Source of the DNA: Sporothrix humicola
Lineage: Eukaryota > Ascomycota > Sordariomycetes > Ophiostomatales > Ophiostomataceae
Assembly (NCBI GenBank): GCA_021396245.1
Contig: WNYE01000081.1
Coordinates: 62,001 to 126,000 of the forward strand
Reading direction: 5' to 3'
Length of the DNA: 64,000 nucleotides
The position numbers and the translations under genes are program-made. The first letter of the stretch is position 1; every line of letters begins with the position of its first letter. The notes under the pieces were generated by a model, which was not told the DNA's origin, did not search any database, and worked only from the letters and a program-made list of their open reading frames with translations. Of the stretch, positions 1 to 9,816 are shown piece after piece.

Positions 1-1481
1 GCGGCGTACATGGCGGCCCAGGGGGCGGCGGAGTTGCCAATGTCGTTGGAGCCGTGGGCGAAGGAGGCGGTACAAGCAGTCAGGACCTGGATGAACGAGT
101 ACGAGTGCTCGACCTCGTTGGGGTAGCGGCGGGCATGCGAGTAGACGCGGGCCATGCGCTCGCCCTCGGGGGTGCCGAGGACGCCGGTCTGGGCGGCGTG
201 GATGTCGTAGTTGACGCCGTAGAGGGCGCCGCAGACAATCATGGCGGGCAGGCGAACGAAGAAGGTCTTGATGTTGTGCAGCTCGTAGATGGAGCCGGCG
301 CCCATGGGGTGGTCGCGCAGGGTGCGCATGGCCCAGCCGAGCGGGCCCGGCTTGGCCTCGAGGCGGGCGTTGAGGCGGCGCTTCTGCTGCTCCATCAGGT
401 TCTTGTAGGTGGTCTGGGTCTTTTCCTCGTCGAACTGGGCCTCCTTGCTGGCGGAAACAACGACGCCCTTGGCGCCGGCCTCAGCATCGCCGGCGGTGGA
501 GTCGGCGGAATCAGATGCGGCAACAGCAGCGACATTGTCCTCGTCCTGGACGACGTTGTAGTTGCGCACCTTGATGCTCTCGCCGGCCTGGACCTCGCGG
601 CGCAACAGGGCCGGGCCCTGGAAGATGTGGTACCAGCGCAGCGACTGGTCCTTCTTGATCATGAGGCAGTGGAGGTAGGGCAAAAAGAAGAGGGCCGACA
701 GCAGGCACACGCCCGCGGCAGTGCCGACAATGACCGAGGCCACCCACCAGCTGGGTTTCGAAGTCAGGTGGTACTGGGGGGCGCCCTTGTAGACAATGGA
801 CAGCGTGCAGACGGCCGAGGCGAGGAAGAACCAGAAGGGCGAGGTGTAGACAGCCCACTTGGTCGGGTTGGCGCGCAGAAGCACGACAAACTTGATCAGC
901 AGGTAAATGGCCGAGGCGAAGCCGCCCGAGATCAGAGGCGCCAGCGCAAGGCCCGAGAAGACTGCGCCCAGGCCCTTGCCCTTGTTCCAGCCCCACTGGA
1001 CTTCCGACGCGCCGACCGTGGCAACACCAACACCAGCGACGGCCGAGATGATCGAGTAGGAGGACGAGACGTGCGTCGAGTGGGCCGTGCACCACATGAC
1101 CCACGACGAGGCGGCGGCGATGGCACAGGCGAAGGCGAGCAGCTGCACGCCGGCGTTGCCCTGGAAGGCGGAGGCGGGGATGATGCCGTCCTTGATGGTC
1201 GAGGCAGTACGGGCACCCGTGGCGACGGCACCGGCAATCTCACAAACGGTAGCGAGGACCATGGCCCAGCGGTACGAGATGGAGCGCGACGACACACTCG
1301 TGGCCCACGAGTTGGCAACATCGTCTAGAAGAGAAAGTTAGTGGACTTCATCGTGGAGGAGAATATGAAAATAAAATGATAAGAGCGGGTAGCACGTACT
1401 GGCACCGTTGTTGAAGGCATCGAGCAAGGCAAACACGGTGCCAATGCCGAAGACGTAGTCGTATTGGTGAAGAGTAGGCAT
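1..1481 (-). CDS. PHO89: Na+/phosphate symporter (PHO-4/PHO89 family), 3' end outside window
   Basis: High-affinity Na+-coupled phosphate uptake at the plasma membrane. Exon 1 is 1400-1481 and exon 2 runs from 1324 off the left edge, with a 75-nt intron between them. The ATG at 1481 begins MPTLHQYDYVFGIG. The splice joins codons to give GANDVANSWATSVSS, the first PHO4-family signature. The second signature, AHGSNDIGNSAAPWAA, lies at the very edge (about 1-60). In between are several hydrophobic segments and a long hydrophilic loop (about 230-560) rich in A, D, E and K, as expected for the central cytoplasmic loop of fungal members. About 468 residues are visible; the final membrane segments and the stop are missing. 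A CACGTG box lies about 530 bp upstream. The long open frame on the opposite strand is a shadow of GC-rich coding DNA. Confidence 0.93.
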
Positions 1482-2008
1482 TTTGGCGGTTGTCGGTGGT
1501 CAGTGTCAGTAGTCAGTTGTCGAGAGAACTGCTGGAGACTGAAGGGGATGATCTGGAAAAGGAAGAAGAGAAGATCAACATGGAAAATCAAATGGGCAAG
1601 GAGGGGGTAAATATGTACTCCTGTCCGTTGCACGCAGTTGTCAGTCGACTGCACTCGACTGCACTTCTTACACTCGACATTCGTACTCGTCGCATGCGGC
1701 TTTGCATTCGACTGTGGTAAGCCTCTCCCAAGAGAAATAAGCTCCAGGGAAAGCTTCAAGGAAGAGGCCAAGGGACGAGGCCAAGACCTCCTGGGGCACC
1801 ACCCTCGCTGCTAGGCTGCTTGGCAGGTCTGAATCGTCGACCGACGCAGGCTGCTGGGCCTATGAGACCGCACGCGACAAGCACCTGCTGCGCGGCTGGA
1901 CTGACTTGGAGCCACACTTGTCTGTCTTGGATCCGCCCCAAGAACGACTTATCGAAACCTTGCTCGGTCGCCCAAACGGGCAGGGGTCTGGATTGACGAC
2001 TCGACTGA

Positions 2009-2014
2009 CACGTG
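2009..2014. promoter_or_regulatory. CACGTG E-box, candidate NUC-1/PHO4 site
   Basis: A palindromic CACGTG lies about 528 bp upstream of the phosphate symporter ATG. In Neurospora and yeast the bHLH factors NUC-1 and Pho4 bind this core at phosphate-repressible genes. Placement beside a PHO-4-type symporter fits that role, but a single 6-mer also occurs by chance. Confidence 0.4.
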
Positions 2015-3370
2015 CCTTGGACAGAGCACGCGAGCACGTTTATTCTGTGGTTTGCATGGCTTTTATGGGTTTCCTGGCTTCCCTTTTTGGAAATGGAGCC
2101 GTGTTAGTTGCATGGAACACAGGGTACTCCGTAGTTCTTTTTAGTCTTTCTTTGGTCCTTTGTTTTGTTCTGCTGGGTGGGTTTCTCTGTCGAGTCGTCA
2201 AGACCAGATACAGTCAAATCCAGTCATTTTTGAAGTCAACCACCTCCGATATTCCTCCTTCCATCCCGCTGACTTGGCTTTTTATCCCAAGACTCTGACA
2301 AGACGCTGAAAAAAGCTTGGATAACTTGGATGTGAAGGCCAAGACTGACACCGAGTCCCAACTGCGAGGACGGTCTTCCTGATGCTTGGAAAGGGAAAAT
2401 TGTCTGACCTGTCTTGTCTGCTCCTCGCCCTCCCCGTCTGTTGCCCTCCAAGGCACGCAATTCTTGGTGCAATGCTTATTTACAAAGCCGGGGATCACTG
2501 TGATTGGCCCTCTGAGCCGTCTTTCACCCGCGCTAATGTACGTAGTGCTGAACGCCACATGGGATCTAGAAGGGACCTTTCCCAATACGGTAATGTTCGG
2601 TGGGCTTTCTTTTTGTTCGGCCGGGTTTTGGACAATGCGTACCTGAGCCTTGCGTCGAGGGGCAGAATTAAAAGAAGCATCAAAGAAAGAGTTTTCACCA
2701 AAAATGCTGCCGCCGTTGTTCGTCTCATTTCTAGTTCTTTTCTTTCCCTTCCACGCCGTCAAATTTGCTTGCGACAAAGGCTTGCGTGGTGGACGTCGAA
2801 TGTCGCACTCGGTGTCCAGTTCACACTCTTCCTTCCCTTGCCTATCCACTCCTCAGCCTTGGCGATACTCTTGGCTGGTCTTGGCCGTCTTGGCTTTTGA
2901 GCACAACATTTAGAAAAGCTCACATTTAGACAAACGTGGTCGAAACGACGATTTCTATTGGCCAGAATGGCAGAAGGCATTGATAGAAAAAAAAAAGCGA
3001 ATTTCTCACGAGTGCATTTGATGAAGAGTCGAGCAAGATGTCTTTAGAGAATGGATGCCTCCAAAATAAAAATCTGTTCCTATCTTACTATCTTACGACC
3101 CTTTTTCTTGCGTCCTACTGGGCCACGGTGGCTTGGCAGTGATTTCCCAAACCACGTCCACCAACCGACGTCCTCCGTCTCTCCCGACAGGTAGCCAGGC
3201 TACCTGCTCAGCTGGGAAGGAGCATACTTTTTGGTGTGGCAATGTTTGCCGTGTAGGAAAGAAACTCCGAAGTAAAATAATACGAGTCGACTTGTTTTGG
3301 TTGTGCACATGGCCGCAGATTGCTCATTGTATGGATTATATTGTATGGGTTGCTACAAACTTATCCACGA

Positions 3371-3400
3371 CCGTAATTGCCCGTAATTGCCCGTAATTGC
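3371..3400. repeat. 10-bp direct repeat, 3 copies
   Basis: CCGTAATTGC occurs three times in exact tandem. No gene is attached. Confidence 0.9.
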
Positions 3401-3599
3401 CATCCTGCGCAACGGAGACCGGCTACCTGGTAAAGAGAATCGGACATGCCGTACGTCGCAGTTGTACGTCGTGTATTGTGTCCCTTGCGTTTCCAGATGA
3501 AATTCGTGTCGGATGTCGTGCTCCTATGCGCAACGCATTAAAAGAGCTTGATGTAAAATGTTCAACGTGAGGTGTTCGACGTAAACCCTTGAGCAATAT

Positions 3600-3930
3600 C
3601 AAGTCTCGATGCCCAGAGAATCAAGCATCCGTGCCTAGACAATCAAGCCTTCCCAGACAACCAAGTTGAGATGCCTAGACAGTTAATTAAGCCTTGCTGC
3701 CCAGAAAGGACCGCACAAGTTTTGATGCCCAGAAATGTCAAGAGTCGATACCCAGACAAGAGATGGACAAGCTTTGATGCCCAGATGCCCAGGTGCCCAG
3801 ATGCCCAGACATGTCAAGCAAGGCTCACTCTGGCGAAGAAGCATTCAGGATGCATTCTTTCCCCGGACTCGAGACTTCCAAGAAGCCCAAGACAACCAAG
3901 ACAACCAAGACAACCAAGACAACCAAGACA
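3600..3930. repeat. Degenerate CCCAGA-rich minisatellite ending in four ACAACCAAG units
   Basis: Imperfect units built on GATGCCCAGA and CCCAGACAA recur between about 3607 and 3812. The tract closes with four exact copies of the 9-mer ACAACCAAG at 3892-3927. Every frame through it gives only simple repeats, such as a VVL run on the minus strand, so I do not call it coding. Confidence 0.7.
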
Positions 3931-4662
3931 CTCAACCTGCTTAAGTGGAAGCCGCCGAGAGCTTGGCTGCCGTGCGCCTTGTGCCTTTGCCTTGTGCCAT
4001 GTTGCGCTATCATGTATCGCAGGATGCAGTCTGTAAGATGCGGGCTACATAAGCGCCACGACTGGTCGGCCGTCGCAACGGTCACGCATGGTCATGACCG
4101 CCCACATAGTAGCGCTTTGGTACCGGCCGCCGCCTATTGTGGCCTTCGTTCTGGACGATAATTAGCTGAGACAGCCATATACACCAACTCATAGTTATGT
4201 GACATGGAATAGACTACTTGGAGAAGCCGTCCAGACACCATACACCAGGTAAGGTTTTGTGGATAGTACTGGTTTTGCGCCTATATCTAGCGTTTATCGT
4301 GAAATGCCATAAAATTGTGCTTCATCCATGACGTATAATCATTTAATTCTTTAAAAAAAAGTGAATTTCTTGATAATTCTTTTTTTTTTAAAAAAAAGAA
4401 AGAGAAAAAGAGCATAGTGGATGAATTTTGTAACATTTACTAGACGTTTGAATTAAAATATAATATTTTTGTTTCATTATAACCACATCGTCCATGATAG
4501 AGAAGGATTAAAAAGAAATATAGAATTAAACTCTAGTAGTTCACAACGACAACTCTTCATAGGTCGATTTTGAACGGATGGCGCCCAACTGCGGCTCGCC
4601 TTGACAAGAACAGCTCACCGCAAAATGCAATGATAACCTTTTGTATGTCCCCATTGTGTCAT

Positions 4663-6512
4663 CTAGTGTTGCCGCGCATGAATGACCGGCATGCCGTTTG
4701 CGTCGCGAATCAGATCGTCCATCTCGCTCGCATCGGATGGCAGGACCAGGTTCAGGAACACGCCAATGATGGCGGCAATGATAAAGGGCGTCTCGACAAT
4801 GAGGTTGATGCCCTGCTCAAAGCCCGCCAAGTGGACGTTGGGGCCGCTATAGGCAAGAATCTGGCTGAACCAATCCGGCTGGAGCGAGTCCATGACGCCG
4901 ATGCCGAGACTCGCCGTCAGGATGAAGCGGTTTCGGCGGGTAAAGGGCACGAGACCCAGAACGCGGACACCGGCAACGACAATGGTCGAGTACAAAAACA
5001 CCTGCATGCCGCCGAGGACGGGGGCGGGCATGGCGCCAAAGATGGCGCCAAACTTGCCAAAGATGCCCATGAGAACCAAAAAGGCGCTGGCGCACCAGCC
5101 GGCGCGGCGGGAGGCGCAGCCGGTCAGCGAGATGACGCCGTTGTTGGCGGCCTGGGAGACCATGGGCGGGCCCGTCCCGAGGGCCGCAACCAAACTGCCG
5201 AGGCCATCACACAGGATGCCGCCCTGGATGCGCGAGTTGAACTCGGTGCCCTCAATGTCGACGTTACTGATTTCGGCAGTCGCGAGAATATCGGGGATGC
5301 AGGAGACGGCCTCGCAGACGAACATGATGAGCAGCGGCAGCACCAAAGCGCCGTCGACGCTGAGCGGGAACGTGTGCACCCACAGGAACGTCACGGCCGG
5401 CGCGGCGTGGATGCTGTCCATGGACCAGTAGCCCGTCAGGTCAGAGATGAGGCAGCCAACCAGCAGACCGAACGCGACGGCAGCCGACTTCATCAGGGGC
5501 GCGCCAAACTGCTCGACAATGACAACCGTGACAAACACGCTGAAGCCGAGACCGATCAGCTTGGGGTCGCCCCACGGCAGCGGCTTGGGCGCGGCCGTGT
5601 TGGGACACAGCGCGTAGAAGCCGCTGCCACCCTCGCAGTTGCTGCTGCCGCCCCAGTTCTTGGCGCCGTTGCCGACCAGGTAGATGCCCACCAACAACAA
5701 CAGGCTGCCCGTCACGACTTTGGGGAACAGGCGCTGCAGCGTTCGCGGTGGGATAAAGCTCATCAGCAGCTGGATCCACACCGTGCACAGCATCGTGCCC
5801 AGCACGGCGCCCCAGGCCTCGGGGCAGGGCAGCGGCGTGCCATCGGCGGCCGTCGGACAGGTGCCGTCTGCGTAGCGTTTGGACGAGTAGCTAAAGACAA
5901 TGGCCAGAATGTCAAAAGTCGGGCCGACCACGGACAGCAGGCCCGTGCCAATGTAGAACGGCGATTTGGCAATGTGCAGCCGCGTCACTTGCAGCGCAGT
6001 GGCAAGTCCGGTGCAGATAAAGGCGGCCGACACGAGGTATTCGGTCTGTTCGGAGTCGAGATAGAAGGCGCCGCCGGCAATGGCCAGTGGCGGGCTCACG
6101 ATGGATCCGAGCATGCAGAGCGCGTGTTGTAAACCGAGGATGATGGTCAGGAGGATGGGGACCTCGTCGTTGAGGCCGTAAAACGGCGCTTTGTAGTCTT
6201 TGTATTTGCGATTAAGCGGCCAGATGTTGGGTGTGATGAGGTATAGGTAGTCCTGATTTTCGGTGTTGTCGTCAGCAAACAAATATCTTGAAACAACAAT
6301 GGCTCAACGATGCAGCTACTCACATAGTCGCCCAACCACCCCTCTTTAGTGGTAAAGTACCGCTTGAGGTGCCTTGCTTTTGCCTTCCAGTCGTTGTCGT
6401 CCTCGGCGACGACGAAGCCCACGTCGACCGGAGCTTCATCGCTGACGGGTTTAGAAGTGGCCCCTTTCTCGAGAGGCGTCTCGAGAGACGGCGTCATAGA
6501 CGATGCCGCCAT
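4663..6512 (-). CDS. Nucleobase permease, NAT/NCS2 family (uric acid-xanthine permease-like)
   Basis: Plasma-membrane purine uptake of the UapA/UapC type. Exon 1 is 6324-6512 and exon 2 is 4663-6252. The 71-nt intron starts GTGAGT and ends CAG, and the join gives GWLGDY-DYLYLITP, matching the conserved N-terminal motif of fungal NATs. The 592-residue product is close to the family norm. About 12-14 membrane segments follow the soluble N-terminus. The TM8 acidic residue is kept (VCEAVSCIPD). The NAT signature region reads ANNGVISLTG, where Q, E or P is expected at the first position, so substrate range may differ from UapA. The ATG at 6512 is the first methionine codon in frame. A purine-type amidohydrolase lies directly upstream on the same strand, and GATA motifs and a TATA box precede it. 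Confidence 0.9.
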
Positions 6513-6642
6513 AGCCAATGAAGAATGAAACGAAAAAGAAAGGAAAGTAGTCGACTAAACGAACTCAAGTAATGATGAATATGGAATGAAGAAAAAAAAA
6601 TATGAATGAAACGAATGAAATGAACGACATGGATCAGAGCTC

Positions 6643-6648
6643 TATATA
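6643..6648 (-). promoter_or_regulatory. TATA box of the NAT permease
   Basis: TATATA (CTATATAG context) about 130 bp upstream of the permease ATG, on the right side and at a plausible distance for a fungal core promoter. Confidence 0.5.
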
Positions 6649-6835
6649 GGATGCCGAGTCCTTATCCGTCCCCATGCATCATTTCAGCGGTCGCAATGTC
6701 TCGATATGTCAAAATGGACTACATTTTATGTGGCAACCGACAAGGGTGGGTTCCATTTCCACGTTGTTGACGAGGCTGTAATCCAACACAGAGTACCGAA
6801 TACAACATACTGTAATCTGTATTAGCAAAATTCAT

Positions 6836-6937
6836 TGATAGGGCAACAAATCAGCGTCGATACGTTGATACGTCGATAGGTCGATAGCTCTCGCCTTATC
6901 ATTTATCACCAACCGGCGGTTGCCGCGTGGGCTTATC
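6836..6937. promoter_or_regulatory. GATA-factor (AreA/NIT-2-type) site cluster
   Basis: At least six HGATAR-type motifs lie within about 100 bp: TGATAG (6836), CGATAG twice (about 6874 and 6882), and three on the opposite strand (CTTATC at 6895, TTTATC at 6902, CTTATC at 6932). Two GATAC near-matches also occur. The cluster is 320-430 bp upstream of the permease ATG. Fungal purine uptake genes are classically activated by AreA under nitrogen limitation. Confidence 0.6.
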
Positions 6938-7267
6938 TTTAGGGTATCTTTAGGGCCCGCAGTTGCAACGGCCGCTGCACTCCGCATGTGGGTGTCGCAT
7001 TTGACAGCAAATCGAACCAATCACGGCGTCGCATGTGACCCACCCACGAGAACGACGAGAAGGCCGCATATACGGGGTGCAGTTATGAAAGTAATTGTGC
7101 ATATTTTATCGCGATATGCAAGTGTCGTTGGAAGACGTTTGGCACTATTGAGAACAATGCACCGAGAGTAGTTGTCATGAGAGTAATTGTCACGAAAGTA
7201 GTTGCATTATATCGTGGTAACTAAGTAATCTACTTCACATAGAAAATCCCACCGTCTCACTACCGTC

Positions 7268-8725
7268 TCACTCGTAATGCCATAGATTTTCGTGTTTCGG
7301 CGCAATCTTGACGCCGCTGCGGGCTTGGATGCCCTTGATCGACTGGCGTGCGGCAGCGACTAGGGCGGCTTCGTCAAGCCCAGTTAACACGCCGCCCTCG
7401 ACCAGAATGGTGCCGTCGACCATGACCAGCTCGACGTCGCGGCCTGTGCAGGTGCCAACCACAACTGTCACAGGGTCTAAGCCGTTGCCACCGTCGTTGG
7501 CCAGCGACTGAGGGTCGTATGGCGCCGCCCAGCAGCCGCGTACGTCGAGCACCACCAGGTCCGCCTTCTTGCCCACTTCCAGGCTGCCAATGTCTTTCTC
7601 CAGACCGAGCGCCTTCGCACCGTGGATGGTGGCCATCTCGAGCGCCGCGTGCGCGCCGACCGTCGTGGCGTCGAGGCTGCGGCCACGGTGCAGAATGGAA
7701 GCCAGGTGCATCTCGCGCAGCATGTCGTACGTGTTGTTACAAGGGGCGCCGTCCGTGCCCAATGCCACGTTGACGCCCGCCGCGGCCATCTCGGGCACGC
7801 ACGCGACGCCCGACGCTAGCTTGAGGTTGCTGGTCGGGTTGTGGCTGACCGTCGTGCCTGTTTCGGCCAGAATGGGCAAATCGGTGGGCAAATCCAGGTG
7901 GCACATGTGCGCGAGCACGACACGGGGCCCGGTGATGCCTGCGGCAGCGCAAAACTCCATGGGCGACTGGCCAGCGTACACCTCCCGAAAGATGGGCAGG
8001 TCGCGCGGCGCCTCGGCGCAGTGCATCGTTATGCCGATGTTCTGAGCCTTGCACACCTCAGTCACCGCCTTGTAACCTTCTGCCGGCGCACCCCGCGGCG
8101 TACCGCAGGCCGCCCACACCTGAAGCCGGCCGTCGCACGTGCCGTCGTGCGCCGCATGTGCTTCCAGGAGTGCCGGTATGCTCATCGCGTCGACATCCCG
8201 GTCGCGCGCGTCGGCAATCTTTAGGGCCGGGTTGGTCTCGGTAAACTTGACCAGCTTGCCCAGGCACGCGCGGATGCCCGTCTCGCCCACTGCGCGCGCC
8301 ACATTGTCGAACCCGGCGCCGTGCGTCAGCATCGCTTCGAGAAAACATGTCGTCCCGCTCTTGAGCATCTCGGCGATGGTCAGCCGTGCCGCCACGTAGC
8401 CGTCACCGCCACCGTACGCAGCCTCCAGCGGCCAGATCCGGTCGCACAGCCAGTCGTGCAGCGGCAGGTCCTCGGCCAGCCCGCGCAGCAGCGACTGCGC
8501 AAGGTGCGCGTGTGTGTTGATCAGCCCGGGAATAATGATGCGCCCGGGCAGCGAGACCGTGCGCGTGTTTTCAGGCAGCGGGCCCGGCGGCGGCTGGGCG
8601 CCGACATGAGCGATGCGAGAGCCTTGGACGAGCAAATAGCCCTTGAGGATGATGCGCCGTGACGCGTCGACCGTGATGATTGTCGCGTCGGTGAACAAGA
8701 CGTTTTGTGTCGCGTTTTCTGCCAT
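7268..8725 (-). CDS. Amidohydrolase/deaminase (ATZ/TRZ-MtaD-guanine deaminase superfamily)
   Basis: Metal-dependent hydrolytic deaminase of 485 residues from one exon. Seen motifs in order: THAHLAQS at 71-78 (metal-binding HxH), HCAE near 246, HMCHLD near 283, HNPTSN near 309 and GTDGAPCNN near 329 (metal-binding Asp). These are the hallmarks of the subtype that includes guanine deaminase, 8-oxoguanine deaminase, S-adenosylhomocysteine/methylthioadenosine deaminase and triazine hydrolases. The ATG at 8725 has an ACAACAATGG context. Open frame upstream of it contains no ATG. No signal peptide is seen, so a cytosolic enzyme is likely. The neighbouring purine permease and GATA clusters in both promoters suggest a substrate derived from purines or related heterocycles. 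The exact substrate cannot be assigned from sequence alone. Confidence 0.85.
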   Translation of the reverse strand: MAENATQNVLFTDATIITVDASRRIILKGYLLVQGSRIAHVGAQPPPGPLPENTRTVSLPGRIIIPGLINTHAHLAQSLLRGLAEDLPLHDWLCDRIWPLEAAYGGGDGYVAARLTIAEMLKSGTTCFLEAMLTHGAGFDNVARAVGETGIRACLGKLVKFTETNPALKIADARDRDVDAMSIPALLEAHAAHDGTCDGRLQVWAACGTPRGAPAEGYKAVTEVCKAQNIGITMHCAEAPRDLPIFREVYAGQSPMEFCAAAGITGPRVVLAHMCHLDLPTDLPILAETGTTVSHNPTSNLKLASGVACVPEMAAAGVNVALGTDGAPCNNTYDMLREMHLASILHRGRSLDATTVGAHAALEMATIHGAKALGLEKDIGSLEVGKKADLVVLDVRGCWAAPYDPQSLANDGGNGLDPVTVVVGTCTGRDVELVMVDGTILVEGGVLTGLDEAALVAAARQSIKGIQARSGVKIAPKHENLWHYE

Positions 8726-9816
8726 TGTTGTTTTTGTTGTGTGAACAAGCAAAATGCAAAATGCAAAAGGACAAAGGGCGTCAGGTCCAATGTCACGACA
8801 TCTTCAAATCGAAAATGCGTCTTGACAAAAGTTTGTTCATTGTCCCCACGTGTCAACTGTGTCAGAGTGTTGTGTCACGATAATCGAGAATCTGCCAAAG
8901 ACGTTTGTTGGTTGATGTTGTGGAGGAGGGGAAAACGACGCTGCAATGGGGCCCGGAGGTCGCCGCCAGCGATTGGACCCCTGAGAGCGATAAGAGATAG
9001 GTGATATGATAAGTGATAAGCAGCTGGGAGGCTGTTCACAGGTTCGCGGGCTGCCGGCCGATTCGCCATAAGCGCTAATCAACCCCGGAAAACACCCCAG
9101 ATTAGCCCAGGATCGGAGACAACCGCTGATTGCGACTGACGAATCTCTGTGAGCGTGTTGGCAGATGCTAATGCTAATTACAAAGTGAGATTCTCGAGGG
9201 AAACTCAATACAAATGTATGTAGGGCATCCTTATGTTAACAGAAAATGTTAGGCTGTCTTTTTCAAGATTGTTTCGTAAAAAAAAAAAAAAAAATTTATT
9301 GTTGATTTTTTTAAAAAAAAAGCCGAAAATAAAGATTTTTTTTAAACCATAAATTAGATATTTATTTATATTGAATTTAGTTTTAGTCTTGATTTGGCAG
9401 ATTACCTCTTCATACAACGTTCAGATGTTGCCCCCGCCTGACTTTTCCTACACCCAAATGGCTCTTGAATGAGAAAGAACTACTAGATGTGGTTTGGTGC
9501 CGACATAGAGGACATATACCCGGAGGACCTACTACCAGATTTACGATACAAAATCGCAGTCTTGGCATCTCATGTGTTTTTTAGGAAATTGTTCCGTCAA
9601 ATAGACAGTGTCTGATGTCTATACGATAAGTTCTAGTTGACACTGTTATTACATCGACTTCTTGCCCGAGCGTTCGGGCGGAGGTGCTGTGTTGGGGGAC
9701 GGTATATACATGTGTAAATGAGGACGAATTCTGCTCATCATGGGGAAAACGATATATTATACGTATGGAATGAATTCTACACGCAAAAAAAAAAAGAAAA
9801 AAAAAAGCGATTAGTA
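8726..9816. other. Intergenic: GATA-rich promoter, then AT-rich spacer
   Basis: The left part is the amidohydrolase promoter with a GATA cluster. About 9275-9400 is strongly AT-rich with poly-A and poly-T runs. The remainder to 9816 is the 3' flank of the aspartic protease. No gene is supported. Confidence 0.6.
8989..9020. promoter_or_regulatory. GATA-factor site cluster upstream of amidohydrolase
   Basis: Within 32 bp there are GATAAG (8989), AGATAG (8995), GATAAG (9008), GATAAG (9015) and one GATAT. The cluster sits 265-295 bp upstream of the ATG at 8725. This density is far above background and mirrors the cluster at the permease, implying shared nitrogen control. Confidence 0.65.

Larger units (their letters stand above)
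1482..4662. other. Long intergenic region with degenerate repeats
   Basis: About 3.2 kb with no reading frame I recognise. Open frames at 2214-2900 overlap on both strands, show no family motif and have no codon bias distinguishing one from another. The region holds a CACGTG box (2009-2014), a 10-bp direct repeat (3371-3400), a degenerate CCCAGA-rich repeat tract (about 3600-3930) and an AT-rich stretch near 4340-4560 with poly-A/poly-T runs. It probably contains the 5' UTR and promoter of the phosphate symporter at its left end. Confidence 0.6.
6513..7267. other. Promoter region of the permease
   Basis: 755 bp between the permease start and the amidohydrolase stop. It holds a TATA box (6643-6648) and a GATA cluster (6836-6937). 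No gene is seen. Confidence 0.65.

Noticed and set aside
54..1328. 424-codon open frame on the plus strand
   Set aside because: Exactly antisense to the phosphate symporter; no motif of its own, and GC-rich coding DNA commonly leaves the opposite strand open.
2214..2900. Overlapping frames of 170-211 codons on both strands
   Set aside because: No recognisable motif, several frames equally open, and no clear splice or promoter signals.
4570..6132. 520-codon open frame on the plus strand
   Set aside because: Antisense shadow of the NAT permease; Gln/Arg/His-rich composition typical of shadows.
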